This document shows positions 1-5,792 of a stretch of 5,825 nt of DNA, piece by piece (position 1 is the stretch's first letter; the number at the start of each line of letters is the position of its first letter). The stretch comes from Treponema sp. (lineage in GTDB: Bacteria > Spirochaetota > Spirochaetia > Treponematales > Breznakiellaceae): assembly GCA_009780545.1 (NCBI GenBank), contig WQZW01000107.1:1-5825 (forward strand). The letters are read 5' to 3'. A model generated the notes under the pieces. The model saw only the letters and a program-made list of their open reading frames with translations, made no database searches and had not been told where the DNA came from. The position numbers were made by a program, and so were the translations under genes.

Positions 1-7
1 AAAGTTT

Positions 8-81
<74 letters not shown>

Positions 82-90
82 TATGTTTAC

Positions 91-119
91 AGGTTATCGG
101 AAAAACCCCTCCCTGTCAA
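91..119 (-). promoter_or_regulatory. Housekeeping-type promoter for tRNA-Arg
   Basis: Read on the minus strand, a perfect -35 hexamer TTGACA (114-119) is followed after 17 bases by TAACCT (91-96), a -10 that keeps the T, A and final T positions. The predicted start lies near position 84, only a few bases before the mature tRNA 5' end at 81, as expected for a tRNA with a short leader. It sits between the synthetase stop codon (135) and the tRNA. Confidence 0.72.
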
Positions 120-134
120 TGTCCCCGCCGTGCA

Positions 135-1412
135 TTAAATTTTTAGCTTTCCCTGGATCAGCTCGTGGAACTTCCGCACCTTGTCGTTGCCGGGTTCCAT
201 GGCCAGGGATGCATCGCAGTCGGCAAGTGCCCTGGGGTAGTCGCCGACATGGTAATATGCCTGGCCCCGCCTGAACAGGCAGTAGGGCTGGTAGGGGGTT
301 ATCTCCAGCGAGGTGCTGAAGTCGGCGATTGCCTCGGAGTACCGGTTCAGCACCGAGTGGGCGATTCCCCGATAGTAGGCGCAGACATGCGACTTTCCGT
401 CATACTGAAGGGCCATCTCGAAGTCGGAAATCGCCAGTTCGTACTTGGACTGGGCAAAATTGGCCATGCCCCTGTGTTTGTAGATCAGCGAGCAGATGTC
501 CTTGCTCGGCTTCAGTTCGAGGATGCGGCTGTATATCCGTATGGCCTCTTCGAACTCGCCGTTGTTGTGTATCGTCAGTGCCGCCAGCAGCAGGTCGTCG
601 ATGGAGGTGTTTCCAGGTTCGATCCGGTGTCGGACCGGCCTTTCCTCCTCGGTCTGCACCTCCGGCATCCGGGAAACGATGAAGGCATCGGCGGTTTCCT
701 CGAATTTCTGGTAAAAGCTGTTCCTTCGTTCCTGCAATTGGCCGTTGAAGTTCTTCTGATAGGAACGAATCTCCTGAAAGGTGATGTCCGCAAGGGAAAG
801 GCTGGCATTTACCGCCGCCAGTTTGCGTTTCATCGGCAAATCCAGCGGGCTGAACTCCGCCTTGTAGAATATCTCGTGTTCGACTTCGGCCCAGGCATCC
901 TGCAGGGTCGTGCGGATCTGTATTTCGGCTACTTCGCAGCCGGTTTCCCCCCGCACGCGGGTAATGTCGGGCGGAATCTTGATCAGCAGGTGGGTGGATT
1001 CGTAGCCGAATTCCCGAAAGGTGTTTTGGCCCTTCCTGTCCACTTCGAGCACGTCGTAGTTGTCCTTGATCAGCTCCTCGACCGTTGCGATATCGTCCAT
1101 GAAAGGACATACTATCCGTATGCCCATAAGATCGGTTATGAACGGAGGATTAGTTCCCGCCTTCATTTGGCGGAGGCATTTCTTGTAGTAACTGTCGAAG
1201 GTCTTTGTCCTGACCTTGACCGTAGGGTGGGGAACTATTCGGGAAAGTAACTTTTCGAGGTCCCGCCCTATGTCCCTGGTGCTTAGAAAGCGCGGATCCT
1301 CGGTGGAATCGAATATCCGCCTGATGGCTTCCTTGTCCGGGTGCGTCCCCTTCATGAAAGCCGAAACAATTTCCGTCTGTTCGTTCATTCCTGTCGAAGG
1401 GTTGCCTACCAT
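135..1412 (-). CDS. RelA/SpoT-domain (p)ppGpp synthetase with C-terminal TPR repeats
   Basis: Predicted 425-residue cytosolic enzyme that would transfer pyrophosphate from ATP to GTP or GDP to make (p)ppGpp. The synthetase fold spans about residues 60-185. Visible motifs are KVRTKTFDSYYKK (66-78, basic substrate-binding segment), ITDLMGIRIV (92-101, with the conserved Asp), FGYESTHLLIKIP (135-147) and EIQIRTTLQDAWAEVEHEI (163-181, with the conserved catalytic-type Glu). There is no HD hydrolase domain ahead of it and no TGS/ACT region after it, so this is not a long Rel/SpoT protein. A helical linker rich in charged residues (about 205-260) leads to about four TPR units (about 271-409), a protein-protein interaction module. 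An in-frame TAG eight codons upstream limits the start to Met1 (1412) or Met9 (1388). Neither is well served: AAAGGA is 15 nt before Met1, and AGGA abuts Met9. Synthetase assignment is firm at family level; activity and TPR partner are unknown. Confidence 0.9.
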   Translation of the reverse strand: MVGNPSTGMNEQTEIVSAFMKGTHPDKEAIRRIFDSTEDPRFLSTRDIGRDLEKLLSRIVPHPTVKVRTKTFDSYYKKCLRQMKAGTNPPFITDLMGIRIVCPFMDDIATVEELIKDNYDVLEVDRKGQNTFREFGYESTHLLIKIPPDITRVRGETGCEVAEIQIRTTLQDAWAEVEHEIFYKAEFSPLDLPMKRKLAAVNASLSLADITFQEIRSYQKNFNGQLQERRNSFYQKFEETADAFIVSRMPEVQTEEERPVRHRIEPGNTSIDDLLLAALTIHNNGEFEEAIRIYSRILELKPSKDICSLIYKHRGMANFAQSKYELAISDFEMALQYDGKSHVCAYYRGIAHSVLNRYSEAIADFSTSLEITPYQPYCLFRRGQAYYHVGDYPRALADCDASLAMEPGNDKVRKFHELIQGKLKI

Positions 1413-1472
1413 CGCCCGGACATCCCGTCCTTTCTATCCGCCAAAGAAACCTCCGGTTGTCGGTAGCCCGTT

Positions 1473-1501
1473 ACGGTATGGTAAACAAGTTGCCGACTCA
1501 A
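1473..1501 (-). promoter_or_regulatory. Weak candidate promoter for the alarmone synthetase gene
   Basis: On the minus strand TTGAGT (1496-1501) and TACCGT (1473-1478) are separated by 17 bases. They match the housekeeping consensus at 4/6 and 3/6 positions. The site is between the flaA terminator and the synthetase start, where a promoter is expected, and would leave a leader of about 55 nt. The match is modest and could be chance. Confidence 0.32.
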
Positions 1502-1504
1502 ACT

Positions 1505-1542
1505 AAAAAAGCTGCCCGAAACCATGGTTTCGGGCAGCTTTT
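1505..1542 (-). terminator. Rho-independent terminator of flaA (perfect palindrome)
   Basis: Positions 1507-1542 form an exact 36-nt palindrome with arm AAAAGCTGCCCGAAACCA and centre CCATGG. On the minus strand the hairpin ends in six T residues (complement of 1505-1510), and it starts 23 bases beyond the flaA stop codon. This is a textbook intrinsic terminator. The other strand also has a T-run after the hairpin, so it could stop transcription both ways, although no plus-strand gene is present here. Confidence 0.92.
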
Positions 1543-1565
1543 ACCCAAAATGCCGGGCTCCGAAA

Positions 1566-2579
1566 CTAGTTACCGGGCGTGGGGGTGAACTCCTCGACGG
1601 TGTTCTGCCTCTGTGCCTCCAGATGCCGCAGGACCTGGTTCTGGCCGAAGCGTTCCATCTCGGCCATCCGCCGCGCGGTCTCTCTCTGCTGGATAATGCC
1701 CCAGACGGCTTCGTCGTCGATGTCGCCGTTGGGATCCAGGACGGCCAGGTCGTACAGCATCTTCACGTCCTTGAAGTAAGCGATGAAGTCGCCGCCCCGT
1801 TCGGCACCGTCGCGCCTGATCTCGAAGCCGCCGAACTTAACGAAGGGAACGGCATCCGGATACAGCGGAACGATGCGGAGGTCGCGATTTCTCACTTCCT
1901 GTATGTAGGCGGGGTTGTCCCAGCGGACTTCCGACCAGCCTTCGAACTGAAGGCTGCCCATGGGGATCACCCTCCGGCCGCCGTTGTTGTCCAGGAGGAC
2001 CACGGCAAAGCTGTGGGGGAAGTTCATCCCGAAGACGTTCACCGCAAGGGCCTTGATCGCGCCGACGTTCTGCACGACGCCGAAACCGTTCTCGAAGCGG
2101 GTTCCGTCGCCGTTACCGTTGGGGGTAATCGTACCGTCGGCGGCAACGTCGGCAGAAGGCTCGTAGACGGGAATCTCAAAGGGCGGCCTGATCAGCGCCC
2201 GTGCATGGACCGGCTCCAGGGGGAAGTGTACCCTTACGCCCATTACCAGGCCGAAGCGCTCCGAGGCGGCTTCCCTGGTGAAGCTCCTGGACCTGTTGAG
2301 AATCGTCCTGGCGGAGGGGGGAAGGTCAATTTCCCAGTTCTCTATGGCCAGGGAGGTCCTCATGAAGCTCCGCTGCTCAGGCGTCATGGAGCCGGCGTGC
2401 TTGCTGTTGGAAAAGTCCATCAGCGTGGCCTGGTTCTGGTTGGGCGTGTTGTCCCCGTTTTCGGAAACGCTCATGTCCGCACCCAGAAGACCGAAGTCGA
2501 TAAGCACGGCCTCGTTGGCAAACAGCGGCCCCGCCACCAAGAGGGCGGCGGCAGCGACAAGAATCAGCATCTTTTTCAT
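1566..2579 (-). CDS. flaA: FlaA, periplasmic flagellar filament outer layer (sheath) protein
   Basis: Predicted 337-residue precursor, the usual FlaA length. FlaA surrounds the FlaB core of spirochaete flagella, which rotate in the periplasm. A Sec signal peptide is clear: MKK, a hydrophobic stretch to about residue 19, then likely cleavage in LFA|NEA after Ala21. The mature protein begins EAVLIDFGLLGAD, as FlaA proteins typically do. Other recognisable FlaA blocks are SFTREAASERFGLVMGVRVHFP (about 99-120), GVVQNVGAIKALAVNVFGMNFPH (about 167-189), GWSEVRWDNPAYIQEVRNRDLRIVPLYP (about 214-241) and GGDFIAYFKDVKMLYD (about 262-277). A Gly/Asn/Asp-rich loop at about 141-166 and a charged helical tail (about 298-330) are less familiar. 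AAGGAG sits 6 nt before the ATG and decides the start. A strong promoter lies upstream and a strong terminator downstream, so it is probably transcribed alone. If the genome has several flaA copies, I cannot say which this is. Confidence 0.96.
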   Translation of the reverse strand: MKKMLILVAAAALLVAGPLFANEAVLIDFGLLGADMSVSENGDNTPNQNQATLMDFSNSKHAGSMTPEQRSFMRTSLAIENWEIDLPPSARTILNRSRSFTREAASERFGLVMGVRVHFPLEPVHARALIRPPFEIPVYEPSADVAADGTITPNGNGDGTRFENGFGVVQNVGAIKALAVNVFGMNFPHSFAVVLLDNNGGRRVIPMGSLQFEGWSEVRWDNPAYIQEVRNRDLRIVPLYPDAVPFVKFGGFEIRRDGAERGGDFIAYFKDVKMLYDLAVLDPNGDIDDEAVWGIIQQRETARRMAEMERFGQNQVLRHLEAQRQNTVEEFTPTPGN

Positions 2580-2628
2580 CCAAAACTCCTTCTAAATTGG
2601 TTAGTTTTACTTTCTAACGCTAATAAAA

Positions 2629-2657
2629 AGTATAGCGAATAGATCCGCACTTGTCAA
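2629..2657 (-). promoter_or_regulatory. Strong housekeeping (sigma-70 type) promoter of flaA
   Basis: On the minus strand TTGACA (2652-2657, 6/6) and TATACT (2629-2634, 5/6) are separated by exactly 17 bases. Transcription should start near 2622, giving a leader of about 42 nt with AAGGAG (2586-2591) 6 nt before the start codon. A short inverted repeat, GTTAG/CTAAC with a 9-nt loop (2600-2618), lies in the leader; it is probably too weak to matter. The near-consensus match suits an abundant structural protein. Confidence 0.88.
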
Positions 2658-2701
2658 CAACTTGATCCGCCTTTGCGGCAGGAATCGGCCCTTGCAACAG
2701 G

Positions 2702-2745
2702 AAAGCGCCGGTCAGATCCCGTGACCGGGATCCGGCCGGCGCCTT
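2702..2745 (-). terminator. GC-rich hairpin, probable terminator of the 147-codon gene
   Basis: Arms 2705-2721 and 2726-2742 form a 17-bp stem with one C-A mismatch and one G-U pair, closing a 4-nt loop. On the minus strand the hairpin follows the stop codon of the 147-codon gene by about 55 bases and is followed by TTTCCTGTT, a poor U-tract. The stem is very strong, and it separates this gene from the flaA promoter at 2657. Without a longer U-run, termination could be partial or the hairpin could mainly protect the 3' end. Confidence 0.68.
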
Positions 2746-2798
2746 AGGGCAATCCCGCACGCCGCGGAACCGCCGAATCTCCGGTGTCGGCAGGTTGC

Positions 2799-3242
2799 CT
2801 AGCCTCGGCCGAAAAACCCCACGCGCCTTTCCTTGGGGACGGTATTGTCAGTTGCGGGCTTGCTCGCGGGGAACCTCAGCACGGACTCGTGGCCCTTGGG
2901 CTCGATCTTGGCCGGCAGGGTCTCGGATGTCATCGGGGGGAAACCGTTGCCGGTTCCGGCGAGGGCGTTGAGCTTGGTAACGCAGGAACTCTGCTTTTCC
3001 TCGATCATCTCAAGCCTTGCCCTGACCAACGCCTTCATCCGTTCAAGCTTCATCCATTCATTGTAGGCGCCGATCTCCACACTCGAAGGGCCGCCCCCGA
3101 ACTTGTAGTAGTAGTCCCTCAGCACCAATGCCTCGTCGTGCGTGAGCAATACCTTGTTCGGGTACAGGTACCTCGTCAGTCGTTCCACGACGTGCACGTC
3201 CAGCTTGAGTGCCCCGGCTACATCCCTGATCGATAAACTCAT
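2799..3242 (-). CDS. Uncharacterised 147-residue protein with helix-turn-helix-like N-terminus
   Basis: I do not recognise this protein. It is a real gene candidate because GGGAGG lies 7 nt before the ATG, a promoter-like element lies upstream, a strong hairpin follows it, and its composition is protein-like. Residues 3-25 (LSIRDVAGALKLDVHVVERLTRY) resemble the first helices of helix-turn-helix or IF2-N-type domains, in which a short amphipathic helix, a turn and a second helix begin with an IRDVA-like motif. This is a visual likeness only. Residues about 33-48 and 57-92 look helical; the second is strongly charged with KLERMKALVRARLEMIEEK. From about residue 93 the chain is Pro/Thr/Ser/Gly-rich and probably disordered, ending in a basic-aromatic tail KERRVGFFGRG. 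There is no signal peptide or membrane segment, so it is likely cytoplasmic. Its position upstream of flaA and a sigma-28-like promoter hint at a motility link, but that is inference. Confidence 0.82.
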   Translation of the reverse strand: MSLSIRDVAGALKLDVHVVERLTRYLYPNKVLLTHDEALVLRDYYYKFGGGPSSVEIGAYNEWMKLERMKALVRARLEMIEEKQSSCVTKLNALAGTGNGFPPMTSETLPAKIEPKGHESVLRFPASKPATDNTVPKERRVGFFGRG

Positions 3243-3297
3243 ATTTTTGCCTCCCGGTATCTCGCTTCAAAACAGGCGAATTCCTGTCTTCCCTACA

Positions 3298-3325
3298 TTA
3301 TTGGTTGTTTTTTTTGCGAACTTTA
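3298..3325 (-). promoter_or_regulatory. Sigma-28-like (flagellar) promoter candidate for the 147-codon gene
   Basis: On the minus strand TAAAGTTC (3318-3325) is followed after 12 bases by ACCAATAA (3298-3305). The enterobacterial FliA consensus is TAAAGTTT, about 11 bases, GCCGATAA, so the two halves match at 7/8 and 6/8, with a spacer one base long. The spacer contains eight consecutive A. Transcription would start about 48 bases before the start codon. An alternative housekeeping -10, AATAAT (5/6), overlaps but has no good -35. The region is AT-rich, so chance matches are a real risk. Confidence 0.4.
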
Positions 3326-3389
3326 GTGTTTTATAAAGAACGCCATGGTTTATATGAAAAAGAATCCTGCCCGATCTATTTTCGGCAAA

Positions 3390-3410
3390 TGCGGGGGCGT
3401 TGCGGGGGCG
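3390..3410. repeat. Two direct copies of TGCGGGGGCG
   Basis: The 10-mer TGCGGGGGCG occurs at 3390-3399 and again at 3401-3410, a period of 11. It directly precedes the long hairpin at 3414 and may be part of the same repeat element. Confidence 0.7.
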
Positions 3411-3413
3411 GAT

Positions 3414-3448
3414 GGACTCGGAGTTTTGCAAAGCGAAACTCCGAGTCC
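3414..3448. repeat. Long near-perfect hairpin with AAA loop
   Basis: GGACTCGGAGTTTTGC (3414-3429) and GCGAAACTCCGAGTCC (3433-3448) pair over 16 bp, all Watson-Crick except one T-G, around an AAA triloop. Flanking GCGGA (3408-3412) and a TCCGC further right could add an outer stem with bulges. No U-tract follows on either strand, so it is not a simple terminator. It resembles a dispersed palindromic (REP-like) element; copy number elsewhere in the genome cannot be seen here. Confidence 0.8.
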
Positions 3449-3488
3449 CGCCGGTCCGCTCCGTCCATGGGGAAAGCGGGGCTGCCTG

Positions 3489-3535
3489 ATCTGCGAACAG
3501 TAATCCTCGGTTTAACCTTCGGGTGAACCGCAGAT
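3489..3535. repeat. Composite inverted repeat with UUCG tetraloop hairpin
   Basis: ATCTGCG (3489-3495) and CGCAGAT (3529-3535) are exact inverted repeats. Inside them an alternative hairpin (3508-3530) pairs CGGTT with AACCG and continues through a T-G pair, an A-T pair and a bulged A to a C(TTCG)G tetraloop. The outer and inner stems share two bases, so they compete at the base. Its role is unknown. Confidence 0.55.
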
Positions 3536-3540
3536 TAAAA

Positions 3541-3566
3541 CTCCGTGTGCTCCGTGTAACTCCGTG
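3541..3566. repeat. Three tandem CTCCGTG units
   Basis: CTCCGTG occurs at 3541-3547, 3550-3556 and 3560-3566, with spacing 9 then 10. On the opposite strand this reads as repeated CACGGAG, as in ACCACGGAGTTACACGGAG. From memory, similar CACGGAG/CACGAAG runs are scattered in intergenic DNA of many unrelated bacteria, and their translations produce spurious proteins rich in His-Thr-Glu. I treat this as an intergenic repeat, not coding. Confidence 0.75.
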
Positions 3567-3598
3567 GTTGATTTTTCTTCCGGTACCCGCAGCGCACT

Positions 3599-3618
3599 GC
3601 CACGGCTAAAGCCGTGGC
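3599..3618. repeat. Perfect 8-bp hairpin GCCACGGC/GCCGTGGC
   Basis: GCCACGGC (3599-3606), loop TAAA and GCCGTGGC (3611-3618) form a perfect stem. On the plus strand it is followed by a short T-run (3623-3627), which imitates a terminator, but no plus-strand gene leads into it. On the minus strand, where glnN transcripts arrive, the base after the stem is not U-rich. It is best viewed as a REP-like palindrome. Confidence 0.7.
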
Positions 3619-3676
3619 GCCGTTTTTCATCCTTTTGCACGTTTTCCTGCGCTGGAACGCCGCGCCTTCTCTCGTC

Positions 3677-3695
3677 CACACCGCTTTGCGGTGCG
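3677..3695. repeat. Small hairpin just after glnN
   Basis: CACCGC (3679-3684), loop TTT and GCGGTG (3688-3693) pair perfectly, with one more C-G pair beyond an A-C mismatch. It lies about 13 bases past the glnN stop codon, so it would fold at the 3' end of that mRNA, but the minus strand after it lacks a U-tract. It may stabilise the mRNA end or be another element of the repeat cluster. Confidence 0.5.
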
Positions 3696-3707
3696 TTTTC
3701 CGGTTCC

Positions 3708-5792
3708 CTAAACCCGATAAAACAGTTCCGCGTACACCGGGAAGGGCCAGTGCTTCCGGGCGACCAGGACCTCCAGGGCATCGACCGTCCGGCGGAGGTC
3801 GGCCATCGCCGGCAGAACTTCCTCGCCATGGGCGGCAAGCCGGGCGAAGGGCTCCGTTTCCCCGCCGGATTTCTCCAGGGCGGTTTCCAATGCGGCCAGG
3901 GCCGCCGACATCCGGGCCGAGGCCGCGGAGATTTCCGTCAGCAGGTCGGTTTCCGGCGTGCAGTCGAAGGAACCCAGGTCCCGCTTGCGGGCAAGCAGTT
4001 CGGCAAGCTCGTTCTGATAGGCGAGGCAGGCCGGTATTATGTCCGCCATGCACAGCCTGACCATGCAGACCGCCTCTACCCGGACGCTGTTGCAGTAGGC
4101 CTCGATCCGGATTTCCAGGCGGGAACGCATCTCCTCCTCCCCGAAAACCCCATGCCGGCCGTACAGCCCGACGATCTTCGGGGTGAGGAAGCGGGAAAGG
4201 GCCTGCCGGGAATCTCCCAGGTTGGAAAGTCCCCGCCGGGCGGCCTCTTCCGGCCATTCCGGCGCATAGCTGTTGCCGTTGAAGATGATCCGCTTGTGTT
4301 CGGAAACGGTTTTGCGGATAAGCTCGGTCAGGGCGGTTTTGAAGTCCGGGGCGGTTTCCAGGCCGTCGGCAAACTCCTGAAGCACCTGGGCCAGGGCGGT
4401 GTTCAGCACGATTCCGGGGCCGGCCACCGAAAAGGACGATCCCGGCATCCGGAACTCGAACTTGTTGCCGGTAAAGGCCACCGGCGAGGTGCGGTTGCGG
4501 TCGGTGGAATCCTGGGGGAAGCGGGGCAGGGAGCTCACCCCGATCTCCATCCGGGATCTCCGGCGGGACTCGTAGCCGGTTCCGGCCTCGATCGCGTCGA
4601 GAATCTCGGTAAGCTCGTCCCCGAGGAACACGGAAATGATCGCCGGCGGCGCCTCGCAGGAACCGAGCCTGTGGTCGTTGGAGGCCGAGGCGGCGCTGAT
4701 CCGGAGCAGTTCCTGGTACTCGTCCACCGCCCGGACCGTGGCCACCAGGAACAGCAGGAAGCGGGCGTTCCGGTGGGGCGTTTCCCCCGGTTCCAGGAGG
4801 TTGACCCCGGAATCGGTGGCCATCGACCAGTTGACGTGCTTGCCGGAACCGTTGACCCCGGCGAAGGGCTTTTCGTGGAGCAGGCAGGCCAGCCCATGCC
4901 GGTCGGCGACGCTCTTCAGCAGTTCCATGGTGAGCTGGTTGTGGTCGCAGGCGATGTTCGCCGTGGAGAAGATCAGGGCGAGCTCGTGCTGGGCCGGGGC
5001 CGTCTCGTTGTGTTTGGTCTTGGCGTAGACCCCGAGCTTCCAAAGCTCGGTCTCCAGATCCCGCATGAAGGCGGCGACACGGGGCTTGATGCTGCAGGAA
5101 TAGTGGTCCTCCATCTCCTGACCCTTGGGCGGCGGCGCGCCGAAGAGGGTGCGCCCGGTGCAGACCAGGTCCGGCCGCTTCAGGTACAGTTCCCGGTCGA
5201 TAAGGAAGTATTCCTGCTCCGGGCCGAGGGTTGCCGCTACCCGCTTGGTGGTATCGTCCCCGAACAGCCTGAGGATGCGCAGCGCCTGCCGGTTCAGGGC
5301 CTCCATCGAGCGGAGCAGCGGCGTCTTCTTGTCCAAAGCCTCGCCGGAGTACGAGCAGAAGGCCGTGGGAATGTACAGGGAACCGTCCTTGACGAAGGTG
5401 TAGGAAGTGGTGTCCCAGACGGTGTAGCCCCTGGCCTCGAAGGTGGCCCGAAGCCCGCCGGAGGGAAAGCTGGACGCGTCGGACTCGCCCCGCACCAGCT
5501 CCCGTCCGGAGAATTCCATGATCGCCCTTCCGTCCCCCGCCGGCGACACGAAGCTCTCGTGCTTTTCGGCGGTCGAACCGGTCATCGGCTGGAACCAGTG
5601 GGTAAAGTGCGTGGCCCCCTTTTCCAGGGCCCATTCCTTCATGGCGTTGGCCACGATGTCGGCGATTCCGGAATCCAGCCCGGAGCCCTCCGACATCGTC
5701 GTCTTCAACGCCCGAAACACCTCTCCCGGCAGCCGGGCCCGCATCGCGTACTCGTTGAACACCATGCTCCCGAACAGCGAAGGCATATCCAT
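3708..5792 (-). CDS. glnN: Type III glutamine synthetase (GSIII)
   Basis: Predicted 694-residue cytosolic enzyme that makes glutamine from glutamate, ammonia and ATP, the main entry of ammonia into metabolism under nitrogen limitation. The length fits type III enzymes (about 700 residues) rather than type I (about 450-470); the family is known to form dodecamers. Visible GSIII blocks in order are [16 protein letters not shown] (66-81), GPEQEYF (190-196, metal-binding Glu region), [13 protein letters not shown] (260-272), [10 protein letters not shown] (314-323, the NGSG motif shared with other glutamine synthetases), [16 protein letters not shown] (372-387) and [16 protein letters not shown] (433-448). 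The C-terminal helical region ends in [13 protein letters not shown]. No expected block is missing, so it should be active. AAGGAG (5799-5804) lies 6 nt before the ATG and decides the start; a second ATG two codons later is less well placed. Only 33 bases precede the gene, too few to identify its promoter or a nitrogen-control site. No clear minus-strand terminator follows. Confidence 0.97.
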   Translation of the reverse strand: MDMPSLFGSMVFNEYAMRARLPGEVFRALKTTMSEGSGLDSGIADIVANAMKEWALEKGATHFTHWFQPMTGSTAEKHESFVSPAGDGRAIMEFSGRELVRGESDASSFPSGGLRATFEARGYTVWDTTSYTFVKDGSLYIPTAFCSYSGEALDKKTPLLRSMEALNRQALRILRLFGDDTTKRVAATLGPEQEYFLIDRELYLKRPDLVCTGRTLFGAPPPKGQEMEDHYSCSIKPRVAAFMRDLETELWKLGVYAKTKHNETAPAQHELALIFSTANIACDHNQLTMELLKSVADRHGLACLLHEKPFAGVNGSGKHVNWSMATDSGVNLLEPGETPHRNARFLLFLVATVRAVDEYQELLRISAASASNDHRLGSCEAPPAIISVFLGDELTEILDAIEAGTGYESRRRSRMEIGVSSLPRFPQDSTDRNRTSPVAFTGNKFEFRMPGSSFSVAGPGIVLNTALAQVLQEFADGLETAPDFKTALTELIRKTVSEHKRIIFNGNSYAPEWPEEAARRGLSNLGDSRQALSRFLTPKIVGLYGRHGVFGEEEMRSRLEIRIEAYCNSVRVEAVCMVRLCMADIIPACLAYQNELAELLARKRDLGSFDCTPETDLLTEISAASARMSAALAALETALEKSGGETEPFARLAAHGEEVLPAMADLRRTVDALEVLVARKHWPFPVYAELFYRV

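Larger units (their letters stand above)
3243..3707. other. Gene-free repeat-rich intergenic region between glnN and the 147-codon gene
   Basis: No convincing coding sequence is present in these 465 bases. The open frames over it lack ribosome binding sites and encode low-complexity strings generated by the repeats. The part near the 147-codon gene (3243-3360) is AT-rich and promoter-like. The part near glnN (3390-3700) holds two tandem-type repeats and four hairpins, listed separately. None of the hairpins has a U-tract on the minus strand, so the glnN transcription stop is not clear. Confidence 0.75.

Noticed and set aside
165..1250. Long plus-strand open frame (361 codons) opposite the alarmone synthetase gene
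   Set aside because: It is antisense to a gene with clear RelA/SpoT motifs, and its translation shows no recognisable domain. Long antisense frames are common in GC-rich genes.
2600..2618. Regulatory hairpin in the flaA leader
   Set aside because: The stem is only 5 A/T-rich base pairs with a 9-nt loop and does not cover the ribosome binding site.
1524..2642. Plus-strand open frame (372 codons) opposite flaA
   Set aside because: It runs antisense through the whole of flaA, includes the flaA terminator and promoter regions, and gives a low-complexity Gly/Val/His-rich product.
3272..3287. Hairpin ACAGG/CCTGT in the leader of the 147-codon gene as an attenuator
   Set aside because: The stem is 5 bp with only a short T-run after it; too weak to call.
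3390..3417. G-quadruplex in the TGCGGGGGCG repeats
   Set aside because: Only two long G-runs are present; the remaining runs are GG, so at best a weak two-layer structure could form.
3305..3526. Small plus-strand frame of 73 codons in the repeat-rich spacer
   Set aside because: No ribosome binding site precedes it, and much of it is translated palindrome sequence.
3535..5634. Second 699-codon frame on the same strand inside glnN
   Set aside because: The product is dominated by Arg, Gly and Pro and shares no motif with a protein family. It is a frame shadow of GC-rich glnN, and its end is formed by the CACGGAG repeat.
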